From Pseudosulfitobacter koreensis (GTDB lineage Bacteria; Pseudomonadota; Alphaproteobacteria; Rhodobacterales; Rhodobacteraceae): a stretch of DNA of 64,000 nucleotides. Positions 1-11,019 of the stretch are shown one piece after another. Where the stretch lies: NCBI RefSeq assembly GCF_024733015.1, contig NZ_JANKJG010000002.1, forward strand, positions 186,001-250,000, given 5' to 3'. The position numbers and the translations under genes were made by a program. The notes under the pieces are model-generated. The model saw nothing but the letters and a program-made list of their open reading frames with translations. It did not search any database and had not been told where the DNA came from. Each line of letters begins with the position of its first letter. Position 1 is the stretch's first letter.

Positions 1-19
1 TCCTGACAGGATTGAAGAC

Positions 20-451
20 ATGGAACACGCCCTACCCTCACGCGACACCCTCAAGGCACAGGCCAAACGCCTGCGCGCCGACCTTGCGGCCCGTGGCACG
101 CCGATCACCCACGCCCAGGCCCTCGAAACCCTTGCCCATCAATGGGGCATGCGCGACTGGAACACGCTCTCTGCCCGATTGGGCAATGACGCGCCCACAG
201 GCTTCGCCCCCGGCATGGCCGTCACCGGCCGCTATCTCGGTCACCGCTTCACCGCCGAGGTCACCGCCGCGCGCAAGATGGCACAGGGTCACTGGCAGCT
301 GACCTTGCGTTTCGACCGCGCCATCGACGTGGTAACGTCGAAGCATTTCAGCAACTTCCGCCGACAGGTGAACTGCACCGTGGATGCGTGCGGCAACAGC
401 CCGCACAAATTCGCAGGCGGTCAGCCCCAGATGGTGATTGACCCAAGCTGA
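20..451 (+). CDS. glyoxalase-related protein (PF20066-like)
   Basis: A 143-residue soluble protein. Its N-terminal half (LPSRDTLKAQAKRLRADL, then a helix ending WGMRDWNTLSARLG) matches the short 'glyoxalase superfamily' proteins common in Alphaproteobacteria. The C-terminal half is a beta-rich stretch of about 75 residues with a lone HFSNFRR motif. No catalytic role is established for this family, and I see no metal-ligand pattern of a classical glyoxalase. The start at 20 follows an AGG about 9 bases upstream; the promoter lies outside the window. It is convergent with bioY, with a hairpin between them. Assigned from remembered family resemblance only. Confidence 0.7.
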   Translation: MEHALPSRDTLKAQAKRLRADLAARGTPITHAQALETLAHQWGMRDWNTLSARLGNDAPTGFAPGMAVTGRYLGHRFTAEVTAARKMAQGHWQLTLRFDRAIDVVTSKHFSNFRRQVNCTVDACGNSPHKFAGGQPQMVIDPS

Positions 452-476
452 TCCGCCCCACTGCCCCAGGCAAACG

Positions 477-511
477 AAAAAGGGCGCGCACCCTCATGGT
501 ACGCGCCCTTT
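477..511 (-). terminator. rho-independent terminator of bioY
   Basis: A perfect 10-bp stem (479-488 with 502-511) and a 13-base loop. Read on the minus strand it is followed by five Ts (477-481). It lies about 20 bases past the bioY stop and also sits in the gap behind the plus-strand gene ending at 451. Confidence 0.85.
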
Positions 512-531
512 GAAATCATATCGCCTGCAGA

Positions 532-1131
532 TCAGCCGCGTGCGCGATCCAGCAGCTTCCAGATGCCCGGCAGCAGCAATGCCGCCAGCGCCAGCTTGAC
601 CGCGTCGCCCACCAGGAACGGCGTCACGCCCCATGCCAGGATCGGTTGATCCCAACCGTAAAGCTGACCCAGCCACGCAAGACCCGGCACATAGATCGCC
701 ACGTTGCCGATCACCATCGCCAGCGCCATCCAGCCGATCGACCGGTCCCAGCCGCGCTGCGCCAGCAGGCCCAGGATCACGGTCGCCAGAACATAGCCCA
801 CCAGATACCCGCCGGTGCCGCCCATCATATAGCTCAGCCCGTTGGCCTCCGCCGAAGAGCCCGCAAAGACGTCCATGCCCAATGCGCCGACCAGCATATA
901 GCCCAGGATCGTCACCAGACCCAGACGCGCGCCATAGGCGGCCCCCACCGTCAGCACGGCGAACGTGCCCATCGTGATCGGAACCGGCCACATCGGCACC
1001 CGGATTTTTGCGGCAACTGCAAGCAACAGAATGCCTGCGGCCACCATGATCACCTGACGCACGCGCAGGGTCAGTTGATCTTCCGAGTTAAGAAGGTCGC
1101 CCAACACTCTGTTTTGCATTGTCTTATCCAC
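532..1131 (-). CDS. bioY: biotin transporter BioY
   Basis: Substrate-binding membrane (S) component of an ECF-type biotin importer; BioY can also work alone in some bacteria. The 199-residue product has about six hydrophobic segments. It carries the family motifs VPMWPVPITMGTF (about residues 44-56) and the glycine-rich MMGGTGGYLVGY (about 101-112), as in other BioY proteins. No bioM or bioN genes adjoin it, which is common in Rhodobacterales. I chose the GTG at 1131 because a GGAG lies 7 bases upstream; an ATG at 1119 is the alternative. A short inverted repeat overlaps the start region and could be an operator. A strong terminator follows. Confidence 0.93.
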   Translation of the reverse strand: MDKTMQNRVLGDLLNSEDQLTLRVRQVIMVAAGILLLAVAAKIRVPMWPVPITMGTFAVLTVGAAYGARLGLVTILGYMLVGALGMDVFAGSSAEANGLSYMMGGTGGYLVGYVLATVILGLLAQRGWDRSIGWMALAMVIGNVAIYVPGLAWLGQLYGWDQPILAWGVTPFLVGDAVKLALAALLLPGIWKLLDRARG

Positions 1132-1154
1132 TTAGCATCTCCGTTCGTTGCTAA
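1132..1154. promoter_or_regulatory. inverted repeat at the bioY start
   Basis: TTAGCA (1132-1137) and TGCTAA (1149-1154) form 6-bp inverted arms 11 bases apart, directly in front of bioY and across its ribosome binding site. This is not the TTAT-NN-ATAA type of BioR box I would expect for alphaproteobacterial biotin regulation, so the regulator is unknown. The arms are short and chance is possible. Confidence 0.35.
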
Positions 1155-1229
1155 AAATTTCAGCACCAATGGTGCCAAGCCGGGGCGTTTTCCGCAAGTG
1201 CGAAATGCGGCTCAACGGCCCTGTTACCG

Positions 1230-1655
1230 CTAAAGCGGGGAATAGCGGCTGACCATCCGATAGGCCTTGCGCGGGCCACGCACCGACCATGTCACCACAA
1301 ACGCGGGCCACGCGGCGAAATCATAGCGCCCGTCATACTGGTCGGGATCGCACCAGTGGCCGGTGTCTCCGCCCTCGGGCGGCACCTGATGAAACAGCCG
1401 CCCATCCTCGAAAAACACCTGCAACGCCGCGTCCCACAGATACACCCGCTGCCCCACCATCGGCGCACTTTCCCCGATTCGCATCGTGCCTTCCTCGATA
1501 CAGCGCAGGAAACCGCCCTCGGGCTGCCAGACCGCCGTGCCGGAAAACTGCGCCTGCATCCCGTCGTCATGCACGATCTCGCGCTCCAGCCGCCAACGGC
1601 CTTCGAAATCGCTCAAGGTACGTGCTCGAATGTCGGTCATGGCAGCTTCGTTCAT
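1230..1655 (-). CDS. DUF6314 family protein
   Basis: A 141-residue soluble protein with the pattern of the DUF6314 family: FEGRWRLEREIVHDDG near the N-terminus, then alternating strands (GTAVW, LRCIEEG, RVYLWD, LQVFFEDGRLFHQV) and a conserved C-terminal WCDPDQYDGRYDF plus MVSRYSP. The strand order suggests a small lipocalin-like beta barrel. No function is known. The gene stands alone, divergent from purB with 75 bases between. No strong ribosome binding site separates the ATG at 1655 from one at 1640 (MTDIRA). Confidence 0.85.
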   Translation of the reverse strand: MNEAAMTDIRARTLSDFEGRWRLEREIVHDDGMQAQFSGTAVWQPEGGFLRCIEEGTMRIGESAPMVGQRVYLWDAALQVFFEDGRLFHQVPPEGGDTGHWCDPDQYDGRYDFAAWPAFVVTWSVRGPRKAYRMVSRYSPL

Positions 1656-1730
1656 TCCAAAGGTTGTGGTGCATCGCCGCGCAGTTTATGAGCCGCAGCA
1701 ACTGCTGAACAGCCATGAAAAGGTGCGCCC

Positions 1731-3035
1731 ATGATCCCCCGCTATTCCCGTCCCGATATGGTTGCGATCTGGGAACCAGCCACCAAGTTCAAGATCTGGT
1801 ACGAGATCGAAGCCCACGCTTGCGACGCGATGGCCGATCTGGGGGTGATCCCGCGCGAAAACGCCGATGCGGTGTGGAAGGCCAAGGACGTCGAGTTCGA
1901 CGTCGCCCGCATCGACGAGATCGAAGCGGTGACCAAACATGACGTCATCGCGTTCCTGACGCATCTGGCGGAACACGTCGGCAGCGACGAGGCGCGCTTC
2001 GTGCATCAGGGCATGACCTCGTCCGACGTGCTCGACACCTGCCTGAACGTCCAGCTCGTGCGCGCCGCCGACATCCTGCTGGCCGACCTCGACGATCTGC
2101 TCGCCGCCCTCAAAAAACGCGCGCTGGAGCACAAGAACACCGTGCGCGTCGGGCGCAGCCACGGCATCCACGCCGAACCCACGACGATGGGCCTCACCTT
2201 CGCGCGTTTCTACGCCGAAATGGACCGCAACCGCGACCGCCTGCGCGCCGCGCGCGCCGAGGTCGCAACCGGCGCGATTTCCGGCGCGGTCGGCACCTTC
2301 GCCAACGTCGACCCGGCGGTCGAGGAACACGTTTGCGCCAAGCTGGGCCTCACGCCCGAGACGATCAGCACCCAGGTCATCCCCCGCGACCGCCACGCAA
2401 TGTTCTTTGCCGTTCTGGGCGTCATCGCCTCGTCCATCGAAAACGTCGCCATCGAAATCCGCCACATGCAGCGCACCGAAGTGCTTGAGGGGGCGGAATT
2501 CTTCTCGATGGGTCAAAAGGGCTCGTCCGCGATGCCGCACAAGAAAAACCCCGTGCTGACCGAAAACCTGACCGGTCTGGCCCGTCTGGTGCGCATGTCG
2601 GTGATCCCCGCGATGGAAAACGTGGCCCTCTGGCATGAGCGCGACATCTCGCACAGCTCCGTCGAGCGCGCGATTGGCCCCGACACCACCATCACGCTGG
2701 ATTTCGCCTTGGCCCGCCTGACCGGCGTCATCGACAAGATGCTGGTGTTCCCGCAGAACATGCTGGACAACATGAACAAATTCCCGGGGTTGGTGATGAG
2801 CCAACGGGTGCTTCTGGCCCTCACACAGGCCGGCGTCAGCCGCGAGGACGCCTATGCCATGGTCCAGCGCAACGCGCTGAAGGTCTGGGAAGAGCGCGTC
2901 GATTTCCGCGAACAGCTGCTGGCCGACGACGATGTGGTCGCCGCCTTGGGCAAGGACGCAATCAACGAAAAGTTCGACATGGACTACCACACCAAACACG
3001 TCGACACGATTTTTGCCCGCGTTTTCGGCGCATAA
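1731..3035 (+). CDS. purB: adenylosuccinate lyase
   Basis: Cytoplasmic enzyme of purine synthesis. It removes fumarate from SAICAR in the IMP pathway and from adenylosuccinate to give AMP. At 434 residues it has the usual length of the short bacterial form. The fumarase/aspartase superfamily signature SSAMPHKKNP lies at about 264-273, the catalytic-loop serine is in it, and the histidine motif VGRSHGIHAEPTT lies near residue 145. The start MIPRYSRPDM is typical for the family and follows an AAAGGT about 7 bases upstream. A hairpin follows the stop. Confidence 0.98.
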   Translation: MIPRYSRPDMVAIWEPATKFKIWYEIEAHACDAMADLGVIPRENADAVWKAKDVEFDVARIDEIEAVTKHDVIAFLTHLAEHVGSDEARFVHQGMTSSDVLDTCLNVQLVRAADILLADLDDLLAALKKRALEHKNTVRVGRSHGIHAEPTTMGLTFARFYAEMDRNRDRLRAARAEVATGAISGAVGTFANVDPAVEEHVCAKLGLTPETISTQVIPRDRHAMFFAVLGVIASSIENVAIEIRHMQRTEVLEGAEFFSMGQKGSSAMPHKKNPVLTENLTGLARLVRMSVIPAMENVALWHERDISHSSVERAIGPDTTITLDFALARLTGVIDKMLVFPQNMLDNMNKFPGLVMSQRVLLALTQAGVSREDAYAMVQRNALKVWEERVDFREQLLADDDVVAALGKDAINEKFDMDYHTKHVDTIFARVFGA

Positions 3036-3050
3036 CCTCTGCAAACTGAA

Positions 3051-3080
3051 TGCGACGGATTTTTCATTAGGTCCGTCGCA
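3051..3080 (+). terminator. hairpin after purB
   Basis: A perfect 9-bp stem (3051-3059 with 3072-3080) and a 12-base T-rich loop, 16 bases past the purB stop. There is no T tract on its 3' side, so it may stabilise the 3' end rather than terminate efficiently. Confidence 0.5.
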
Positions 3081-3131
3081 CCTGCCTGTCGTACATTGAT
3101 CGCACACCAACGCAATCAAGGAGACGAACAG

Positions 3132-3287
3132 ATGAAAATCAAACTTGTCGCCGCCACGCTGGCCCTCGCACTTGCCCCTGCACTCGTCGCAGCCGAAGGG
3201 TGCAGCCAGGGCCGTCAGGCCATGAGCTGTGCAGAAGGGTCAAATTTTGACCATGCAACCGGAACATGCGTGCCCGTGACCACCTGA
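3132..3287 (+). CDS. small secreted cysteine-containing protein
   Basis: A 51-residue product with a clear Sec signal peptide (MKIKLVAATLALALAPALVAA, cleavage about residue 21). The mature part is only about 30 residues and has three cysteines, in CSQGRQ and CAEGSNFDHATGTCV. The start at 3132 is set by AAGGAG 8 bases upstream; a longer in-frame start at 3096 would put extra residues in front of the signal peptide. The motif C-x5-[FW]-D-x5-C-V recurs in the next gene. I do not recognise a function. Both neighbours read the same way, so it may be co-expressed with the TPR gene. Confidence 0.75.
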   Translation: MKIKLVAATLALALAPALVAAEGCSQGRQAMSCAEGSNFDHATGTCVPVTT

Positions 3288-3379
3288 TCCGGGCGTTCAC
3301 GACCTGTTGATAAGAAATTCTCTCGCGTTTCACTCAAATGCGTTATTTGTTGCCGCGTACGAGTAACAGGAGATTTCAG

Positions 3380-3925
3380 ATGCGCATTACCCTTTTGGCA
3401 GCGGCACTTACCCTGCCGCTTTCCGTGGCGGCCCCGCTTTACGCGGCAGGCAGCGGCAACGAGACGGCCCCCAAACCGACGCAGACCAGCAAGGACTGCA
3501 AAGGCGTGCGCGTCTGGGACGAAGACAAACAGCGCTGCGTACGGCCCAAGGAATCGCGGCTGGACGATGGCAAACTCTACCAGGCCGTGCGCGAACTGGC
3601 CTATGCCGGGCGCTATCAGGATGCCATCGGCGTGCTCGACGCGATGTCCGACCAGTCGGATGACGGCGTGCTGACCTATCGTGGCTTCACCGCCCGCAAG
3701 CTGGGCCAGATGGACGTGGCGATGGCCTTCTACCAACAGGCGCTTGAGGCGAACCCCGACAACCTGCTGGCCCGCAGTTACATGGGTCAGGGCCTCGTGG
3801 CCGAGGGCGACAGCGTCGCCGCCCTGACGCAACTGCGCGAGATCAACGCGCGCGGCGGGGCCGACACATGGGCCGCCACATCGCTGCGCACCGCGATCGA
3901 AACCGGCGTGACCTACAACTACTGA
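3380..3925 (+). CDS. secreted TPR-repeat protein
   Basis: A 181-residue exported protein. It has a signal peptide (MRITLLAAALTLPLSVAAPLYA), a short linker, the motif CKGVRVWDEDKQRCV near residues 40-54, and then about three tetratricopeptide-like helix pairs (LYQAVRELAYAGRYQDAIGVL; GQMDVAMAFYQQALEANPDN; LAEGD-type helices). TPR proteins bind other proteins, so a periplasmic scaffold role is plausible; the partner is unknown. The start at 3380 has AGGAG 9 bases upstream; an upstream in-frame ATG at 3338 would bury the signal peptide. It lies 92 bases after the small secreted protein, and its downstream spacer carries a strong hairpin before fliG. Confidence 0.8.
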   Translation: MRITLLAAALTLPLSVAAPLYAAGSGNETAPKPTQTSKDCKGVRVWDEDKQRCVRPKESRLDDGKLYQAVRELAYAGRYQDAIGVLDAMSDQSDDGVLTYRGFTARKLGQMDVAMAFYQQALEANPDNLLARSYMGQGLVAEGDSVAALTQLREINARGGADTWAATSLRTAIETGVTYNY

Positions 3926-3954
3926 TTTCAGCCTTTGTTCACCATTGGGTGTCA

Positions 3955-3990
3955 CAACATGCAGGTGCTCTTTTCCCCTGCATGTTGAGG
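3955..3990 (+). promoter_or_regulatory. perfect hairpin in the fliG leader
   Basis: An 11-bp perfect stem (3955-3965 with 3977-3987) and an 11-base loop. It ends 10 bases before the GTG start of the next gene, and the only Shine-Dalgarno-like run (GAGG, 3987-3990) begins on its last base pair. There is no T tract after it. It could be a processing or attenuation site, or could limit ribosome access. Confidence 0.55.
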
Positions 3991-3997
3991 CTGCCCG

Positions 3998-5068
3998 GTG
4001 AACGATCTGATTCTTTCCTCCCCCCTGCCGGGGATGTCCCTGACCACGTCCGCCCCCGCCAAACTCAGCCGCCGCGCCAAGGCGGCAGTGGTCGTGCGCC
4101 TGCTGCTGAACGAAGGGGCCGATATCCCGCTCGAGGATCTGCCCGAGGAACTGCAATCCCACCTGACCAAGGCGATGGGCCAGATGCGCACCGTCGACCG
4201 CGACACGCTGTCCGCCGTCATCGAGGAATTCACCGCCGAAGTCGAACGCATCGGCCTGCGCTTTCCCGGCGGCATCGCGGGCGCGCTCGACGCGCTCGAC
4301 GGCAAGATCAACCCCCAAACCGCCGCCCGCCTGCGCAAGGAAGCGGGCGTGCGCCACGCGGGCGATCCCTGGGGCCGCATCCGCGAGATCGGCGCGGAAA
4401 AGCTGTTGCCGATCCTCAAAAGCGAAAGCATCGAGGTCTCCGCCGTGATGATGTCGAAACTCGAGGTGAAAAAGGCAGCCGCCCTGCTCAGCATGTTGCC
4501 GGGACCCCGCGCGCGCCAGATCACCTATGCCGTGTCGCTGACCGGCTCGGTCACGCCCGACGCGGTGGAACGCATCGGCATTTCGCTGGCGATGCAACTC
4601 AGCGCCAAGCCGCTCGGGGCCTTCGACAGCGATCCGGTGGAACGTGTGGGCGCGATCCTGAACTCCTCCACCTCGATCACCCGCGACGACATGCTCGAGG
4701 GGCTGGATGCCTCCGACCAGGGCTTTGCCAACGCGGTCCGCAAGGCGATCTTCACCTTCGCCAACATCCCCAAACGCATCGCCCCGCGCGACATTCCCCG
4801 CGTCCTGCGCGAGGTCGATCCCAACGACATGCTGGTCGCCATGGCCGGCGCAGAAGCCGCAGGGATGAAAGCCACCGCCGACTTCATCCTCGAAAACATG
4901 TCGGGCCGCATGGCAGACTCCCTGCGCGAAGAGATGCAGGAGCTGACCCCGCCCAAACCCGCCGACCACGACACCGCCGCCGCCAACATGATCGCCGCCA
5001 TCCGCAAGCTTGAAACCCAGGGAGAGTTGATCCTGATGGCCGAGGACGACGACAAGGGCACGAAATAG
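3998..5068 (+). CDS. fliG: FliG-like flagellar motor switch protein
   Basis: A 356-residue protein with the FliG middle and C-terminal pattern: LKSESIEVSAVMMSKLEVKKAAALLSMLP (about 148-176, FliG-like EHPQ region replaced), then the ARM-type helices and the segment RKAIFTFANIPKRIAPRDIPRVLREVDPNDMLVAM that corresponds to the torque-helix domain. FliG sits in the cytoplasmic C-ring, links MS-ring protein FliF to FliM and contacts MotA. No other flagellar gene adjoins it, so it is either the main fliG placed away from the flagellar cluster or a paralogue. The start is GTG at 3998 with GAGG about 8 bases upstream. An unusually long, Ala/Pro-rich N-terminus precedes the conserved part. Confidence 0.82.
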   Translation: MNDLILSSPLPGMSLTTSAPAKLSRRAKAAVVVRLLLNEGADIPLEDLPEELQSHLTKAMGQMRTVDRDTLSAVIEEFTAEVERIGLRFPGGIAGALDALDGKINPQTAARLRKEAGVRHAGDPWGRIREIGAEKLLPILKSESIEVSAVMMSKLEVKKAAALLSMLPGPRARQITYAVSLTGSVTPDAVERIGISLAMQLSAKPLGAFDSDPVERVGAILNSSTSITRDDMLEGLDASDQGFANAVRKAIFTFANIPKRIAPRDIPRVLREVDPNDMLVAMAGAEAAGMKATADFILENMSGRMADSLREEMQELTPPKPADHDTAAANMIAAIRKLETQGELILMAEDDDKGTK

Positions 5069-5132
5069 CACCCGCCTGCACAACCGGCACTGCACTCTGG
5101 ACAGCCCCCGCACCGCACCGTAAGCGCATGGG

Positions 5133-6026
5133 ATGATCCAGCCGAACACCGCCGCCAACCCCGCCCGCGCCATCCTGCTGGCCGTTCTCGCCATCGCCTG
5201 CTTTGGCGGCATGGACGCCAGCGTCAAGGCGATCAGCCCGCTGACCGGCACCATTCCAGCACTCTGGGCACGCTATGGCGGACAAATGCTGGTGGTCCTG
5301 ATCCTCGTGGCCCCCCGCCTGCGCTCGGTCGCGCGCAGCCAGTACCCCAAGCTGCAGATCACGCGCTCGCTCCTCCTGATGATCGCCACCGCCTTTTTCT
5401 TCACCGCCCTGGGCCAGATCGGCCTTGCCGAAGCCACCGCCGTGATGAGCCTGAACCCCGTGCTGATCACCCTCGGCGGCGCGCTGTTTCTCGGCGAAGC
5501 CCTCGGGCCCCGTCGCATTTTCGCCATCGCCGCAGCCCTGATCGGCGCGCTGATCGTGATCCGCCCCGGGTCGGACGTATTCGCCCCCGCCGCCCTGTTG
5601 CCGCTGGGGTCGGCGGTCTGTTTCGCCTCCTACACGCTGATCACCCGCCGCCTCGGCGCAGACGAGGACGTGTGGACCTCGCTGTTCTACACCGGCCTCG
5701 TGGGGTCTGTCGTGCTCAGCTGCCTCGCCCCCTTCCACTGGACCCCGCTGACACCGAAATCCGCCACCCTGATGGTGATGATCGGCTGTTTCGGCACCGC
5801 AGGCCAGCTCATGCTGATCCGCGCCCTGTCGCAGGCCGAGGCGGGGCTGCTCGCCCCCTTCAACTACACCGGGCTGGTGCTCGCCGTGCTCTGGGGCGTG
5901 GTGTTTTTCAACGAATTCCCCGATTTCTGGACGCTGGTGGGTGCGCTTGTGATCGTGGGGGCAGGTCTGTATGTCTGGCACCGCGAAACCCGTCTGGCGC
6001 GCGCGCCGACCCTGCCTCAGGTGTGA
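5133..6026 (+). CDS. DMT-family (EamA) transporter
   Basis: A 297-residue inner-membrane protein with about ten hydrophobic segments arranged as two EamA halves; each half ends in a conserved hydrophobic/glycine pattern (AEATAVMSLNPVLITLGGALFLGEAL and AEAGLLAPFNYTGLVLAVLWGVVFF). Drug/metabolite superfamily members export or import small metabolites; the substrate cannot be read from sequence. It follows the FliG gene by 64 bases and precedes the acyltransferase by 7 bases, so the last two are probably co-transcribed. The ATG at 5133 has no strong ribosome binding site. Confidence 0.92.
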   Translation: MIQPNTAANPARAILLAVLAIACFGGMDASVKAISPLTGTIPALWARYGGQMLVVLILVAPRLRSVARSQYPKLQITRSLLLMIATAFFFTALGQIGLAEATAVMSLNPVLITLGGALFLGEALGPRRIFAIAAALIGALIVIRPGSDVFAPAALLPLGSAVCFASYTLITRRLGADEDVWTSLFYTGLVGSVVLSCLAPFHWTPLTPKSATLMVMIGCFGTAGQLMLIRALSQAEAGLLAPFNYTGLVLAVLWGVVFFNEFPDFWTLVGALVIVGAGLYVWHRETRLARAPTLPQV

Positions 6027-6033
6027 TCCGCCC

Positions 6034-6933
6034 ATGCCCAAAGCCGACCCATCGACCATGCCATTGCGCGAACGCGCGGGCCATTACGTGTCCAACGCGA
6101 TCATCTACACGCTGATCCGGCTGGCGCTGGCCCTGCCCTATGCCACCCGCGTCGCCCTTCTGGGCGGTCTGGTGGAACGCATCGTCGGCCCGCTCGTGGG
6201 CTACCGCCGCCGGGCCGAAGCCAACCTGGCGCTGATCTACCCCGACATGCCCACCTCCGAGCGCCGCCGCCTCGCCCGCGCCTGCCTGAACAACGCAGGC
6301 CGCAGCATCATCGAGAATTACTCCTCCGAGGAATTCCTGACCCGGATGGAAAACCAGCCGCTTGAGGGCGCAGGCATAGACGCCCTGCGCGCTGCCGATG
6401 CCGCCGACCGCCCGGTGATCCTGGTCACCGGCCACTTCGGCAATTACGAGGCCACCCGCGCCGCCCTCGTGGCCCAAGGCTTTGCCGTCGGCGGGCTCTA
6501 CCGCGACATGGCGAACCCCTATTTCAATGCGCATTACGTCAAGACGATGCAGGCTTTCGGCGGCCCGGTCTTCCCCCAGGGACGCCGCGGCACCTCCGGC
6601 TTCGTGCGCCACCTGCGCGGCGGCGGGCAACTGGTCTTGCTGTTCGACCAGCACGTGTTCGAGGGCACGGTGCTGGATTTCATGGGTCAGCCCGCAAAAA
6701 CCGCCCTGTCGGCGGCGGAACTGGCCCTGCGCTTCGACGCGCTTCTGATCCCGTTCTACGGCATCCGGCAGCCCGACGGCCTCAGCTTCGAGACGGTTCT
6801 GGAAGCGCCCATCGCCCATTCAGACCCCGAGACGATGACGCAGGCACTCAACGACAGCCTCGCCGCCCGCGTCCGCGCCCATCCCGGCCAATGGTTCTGG
6901 GTGCACCGCCGCTGGCGCGCCTACGACGGCTAA
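6034..6933 (+). CDS. lysophospholipid/lipid A acyltransferase (LpxL/HtrB-like)
   Basis: A 299-residue protein of the LpxL/HtrB/MsbB acyltransferase family. The active-site box appears as VTGHFGNYEA (about 129-138, H-x4-E type), followed by FPQGRRGTSGFVRHL and LLFDQHV, then QWFWVHRRWRAYDG at the C-terminus, which is the family's usual ending. Such enzymes add a secondary acyl chain to lipid A precursors, or acylate related lipids, at the inner membrane. The start at 6034 (MPKAD) lies 7 bases after the transporter stop; an upstream in-frame start would overlap that gene by 56 bases. Exact acceptor unknown. Confidence 0.9.
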   Translation: MPKADPSTMPLRERAGHYVSNAIIYTLIRLALALPYATRVALLGGLVERIVGPLVGYRRRAEANLALIYPDMPTSERRRLARACLNNAGRSIIENYSSEEFLTRMENQPLEGAGIDALRAADAADRPVILVTGHFGNYEATRAALVAQGFAVGGLYRDMANPYFNAHYVKTMQAFGGPVFPQGRRGTSGFVRHLRGGGQLVLLFDQHVFEGTVLDFMGQPAKTALSAAELALRFDALLIPFYGIRQPDGLSFETVLEAPIAHSDPETMTQALNDSLAARVRAHPGQWFWVHRRWRAYDG

Positions 6934-6956
6934 AGCCCGCCTGAAGCCGCAAAAGC

Positions 6957-7649
6957 TTAACGCAGCGCCTCGGCCGCCAGAATGGCACCATGCGCCTCCT
7001 TCTGGATCAGCACCACAACGGGCGCATCGCCGGTCACATGCGCAGTCATCTCCAGATCGCTCTTGCCGTCCCAGGTGCCCAGTACCTGCCAGTCATGAGC
7101 AATGTTCGCATATTCCAGCGTCAGACCCGCATTCTCGCCACGGGTGATCTTGGTCTCGCGCTTGGGTTCATAGCGCACCAGTTGCACCACCATCCCGCCC
7201 GTAGCACCTTGGTTCCGGGCAGAGATCTTCAGCGCATCGCCGTCCCGCGCGACATCCAGCGCCACCAGCGACGGCAGTGCCGCATGCTGCGCAATCGCCT
7301 CGGACAGCTGCATGGGGCGCGCGCCCACGATATCGGTCAGCCCGTTCACCACCATCTGCGGCGTATAGACCGACCGCCGATCGGCAGCGATGGCATATCC
7401 CCGCTGGCGCTCGGCATAGGCGGGAACGGCAAATTCATCTTTCCAGCCGATATAGTCCCAGTAATCCACGTGCAGGGCCAATGCGATCACGTCGTCACGG
7501 TGGGCCAGTTCTGCAAAAATCTTGTCTGCCGGCGGGCAGGACGAGCACCCCTGAGAGGTAAAAAGCTCGACCACCACGGGCTGGTCTGCCGCGCCGGGAG
7601 AGGCAACGGACAGCAGCGCTGCGGTCATGACAGACAGGACAGATTTCAT
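6957..7649 (-). CDS. DUF1223 domain, exported thioredoxin-like protein
   Basis: A 230-residue protein with a signal peptide (MKSVLSVMTAALLSVASPGAA) followed by VVELFTSQGCSSCPPADK. The C35-x2-C38 pair with PP behind it is the hallmark of DUF1223, a thioredoxin-fold family of the periplasm with unknown substrate. HVDYWDYIGWKDEF and YTPQMVVNG further on are also family motifs. The start at 7649 is the first Met in front of the signal peptide; the reading frame continues upstream to 7772 but that part lacks a signal and a ribosome binding site. Convergent with the acyltransferase gene, 23 bases apart. Confidence 0.92.
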   Translation of the reverse strand: MKSVLSVMTAALLSVASPGAADQPVVVELFTSQGCSSCPPADKIFAELAHRDDVIALALHVDYWDYIGWKDEFAVPAYAERQRGYAIAADRRSVYTPQMVVNGLTDIVGARPMQLSEAIAQHAALPSLVALDVARDGDALKISARNQGATGGMVVQLVRYEPKRETKITRGENAGLTLEYANIAHDWQVLGTWDGKSDLEMTAHVTGDAPVVVLIQKEAHGAILAAEALR

Positions 7650-7939
7650 GAAGTGGGGCCTTTTGGGTCTTTCAATGTGGATCACACCTAACCTTGCAGC
7701 CGTGTAATGACCAATCAAGCTTTGTTGAAACCTGACACGCCAGGGTGCAGGATGCCATTCAAAGCGCCGCATCCGGCGGCGTTCCCTAAAATTCGGTACA
7801 CAATGGTATACTAAAGTGACACTTCAGGTTGGAATCCTGTTGATCCGAACCACATTTAGATGCAAATCAGGCGCAACACCCGCCCCCTGCCACCTGCCTC
7901 GCCCAAAGATCGGGGCACATTCAGCCAAAGGAGCCACCC

Positions 7940-10729
<2,790 letters not shown>

Positions 10730-10753
10730 TTTCCGCGCAAGTTGGTGAAACGG

Positions 10754-10787
10754 AAAAGCCCCCGCGCGAAAGCGCCGGGGGCTTTTT
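10754..10787 (+). terminator. rho-independent terminator of acnA
   Basis: A 10-bp stem (10754-10763 with 10777-10786) extended by an inner GCGC-GAAA-GCGC tetraloop hairpin, and five Ts at 10783-10787, 25 bases past the acnA stop. Confidence 0.92.
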
Positions 10788-10857
10788 GTTGGCGGGACTG
10801 CTGGGGTGCGAGGCAGCGCAACCCCCGCCCAACACCCGCATGCCCCCTGCAACACAA

Positions 10858-10922
10858 GGGCAGCGCCCGACCGCCGTGCTCGACACGCGCCACCTCCGCC
10901 CCAAAGGGCAGCGCCCGACCGC
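10858..10922. repeat. direct repeats of a 17-bp intergenic unit
   Basis: The 17-mer GGGCAGCGCCCGACCGC occurs at 10858-10874 and again at 10906-10922. The sequence after the first copy (CGTGCT, then CGCCACCTCCGCC) is similar to that after the copy at 32298. An inverted copy lies at 11020-11036. Confidence 0.85.
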
Positions 10923-11019
10923 GGGTGGGCGCCCATACCTCCGTTCATGCCACTTTATCTCTCAGCCTTGGCGCGCCGATGAAGACGTGCAAGACGGTGA
11001 GAAAGCGCCCGCCCATGGG

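Noticed and set aside
1132..1154. BioR box at bioY
   Set aside because: The inverted repeat does not match the TTAT-NN-ATAA form I would expect, so it is listed only as an unassigned inverted repeat.
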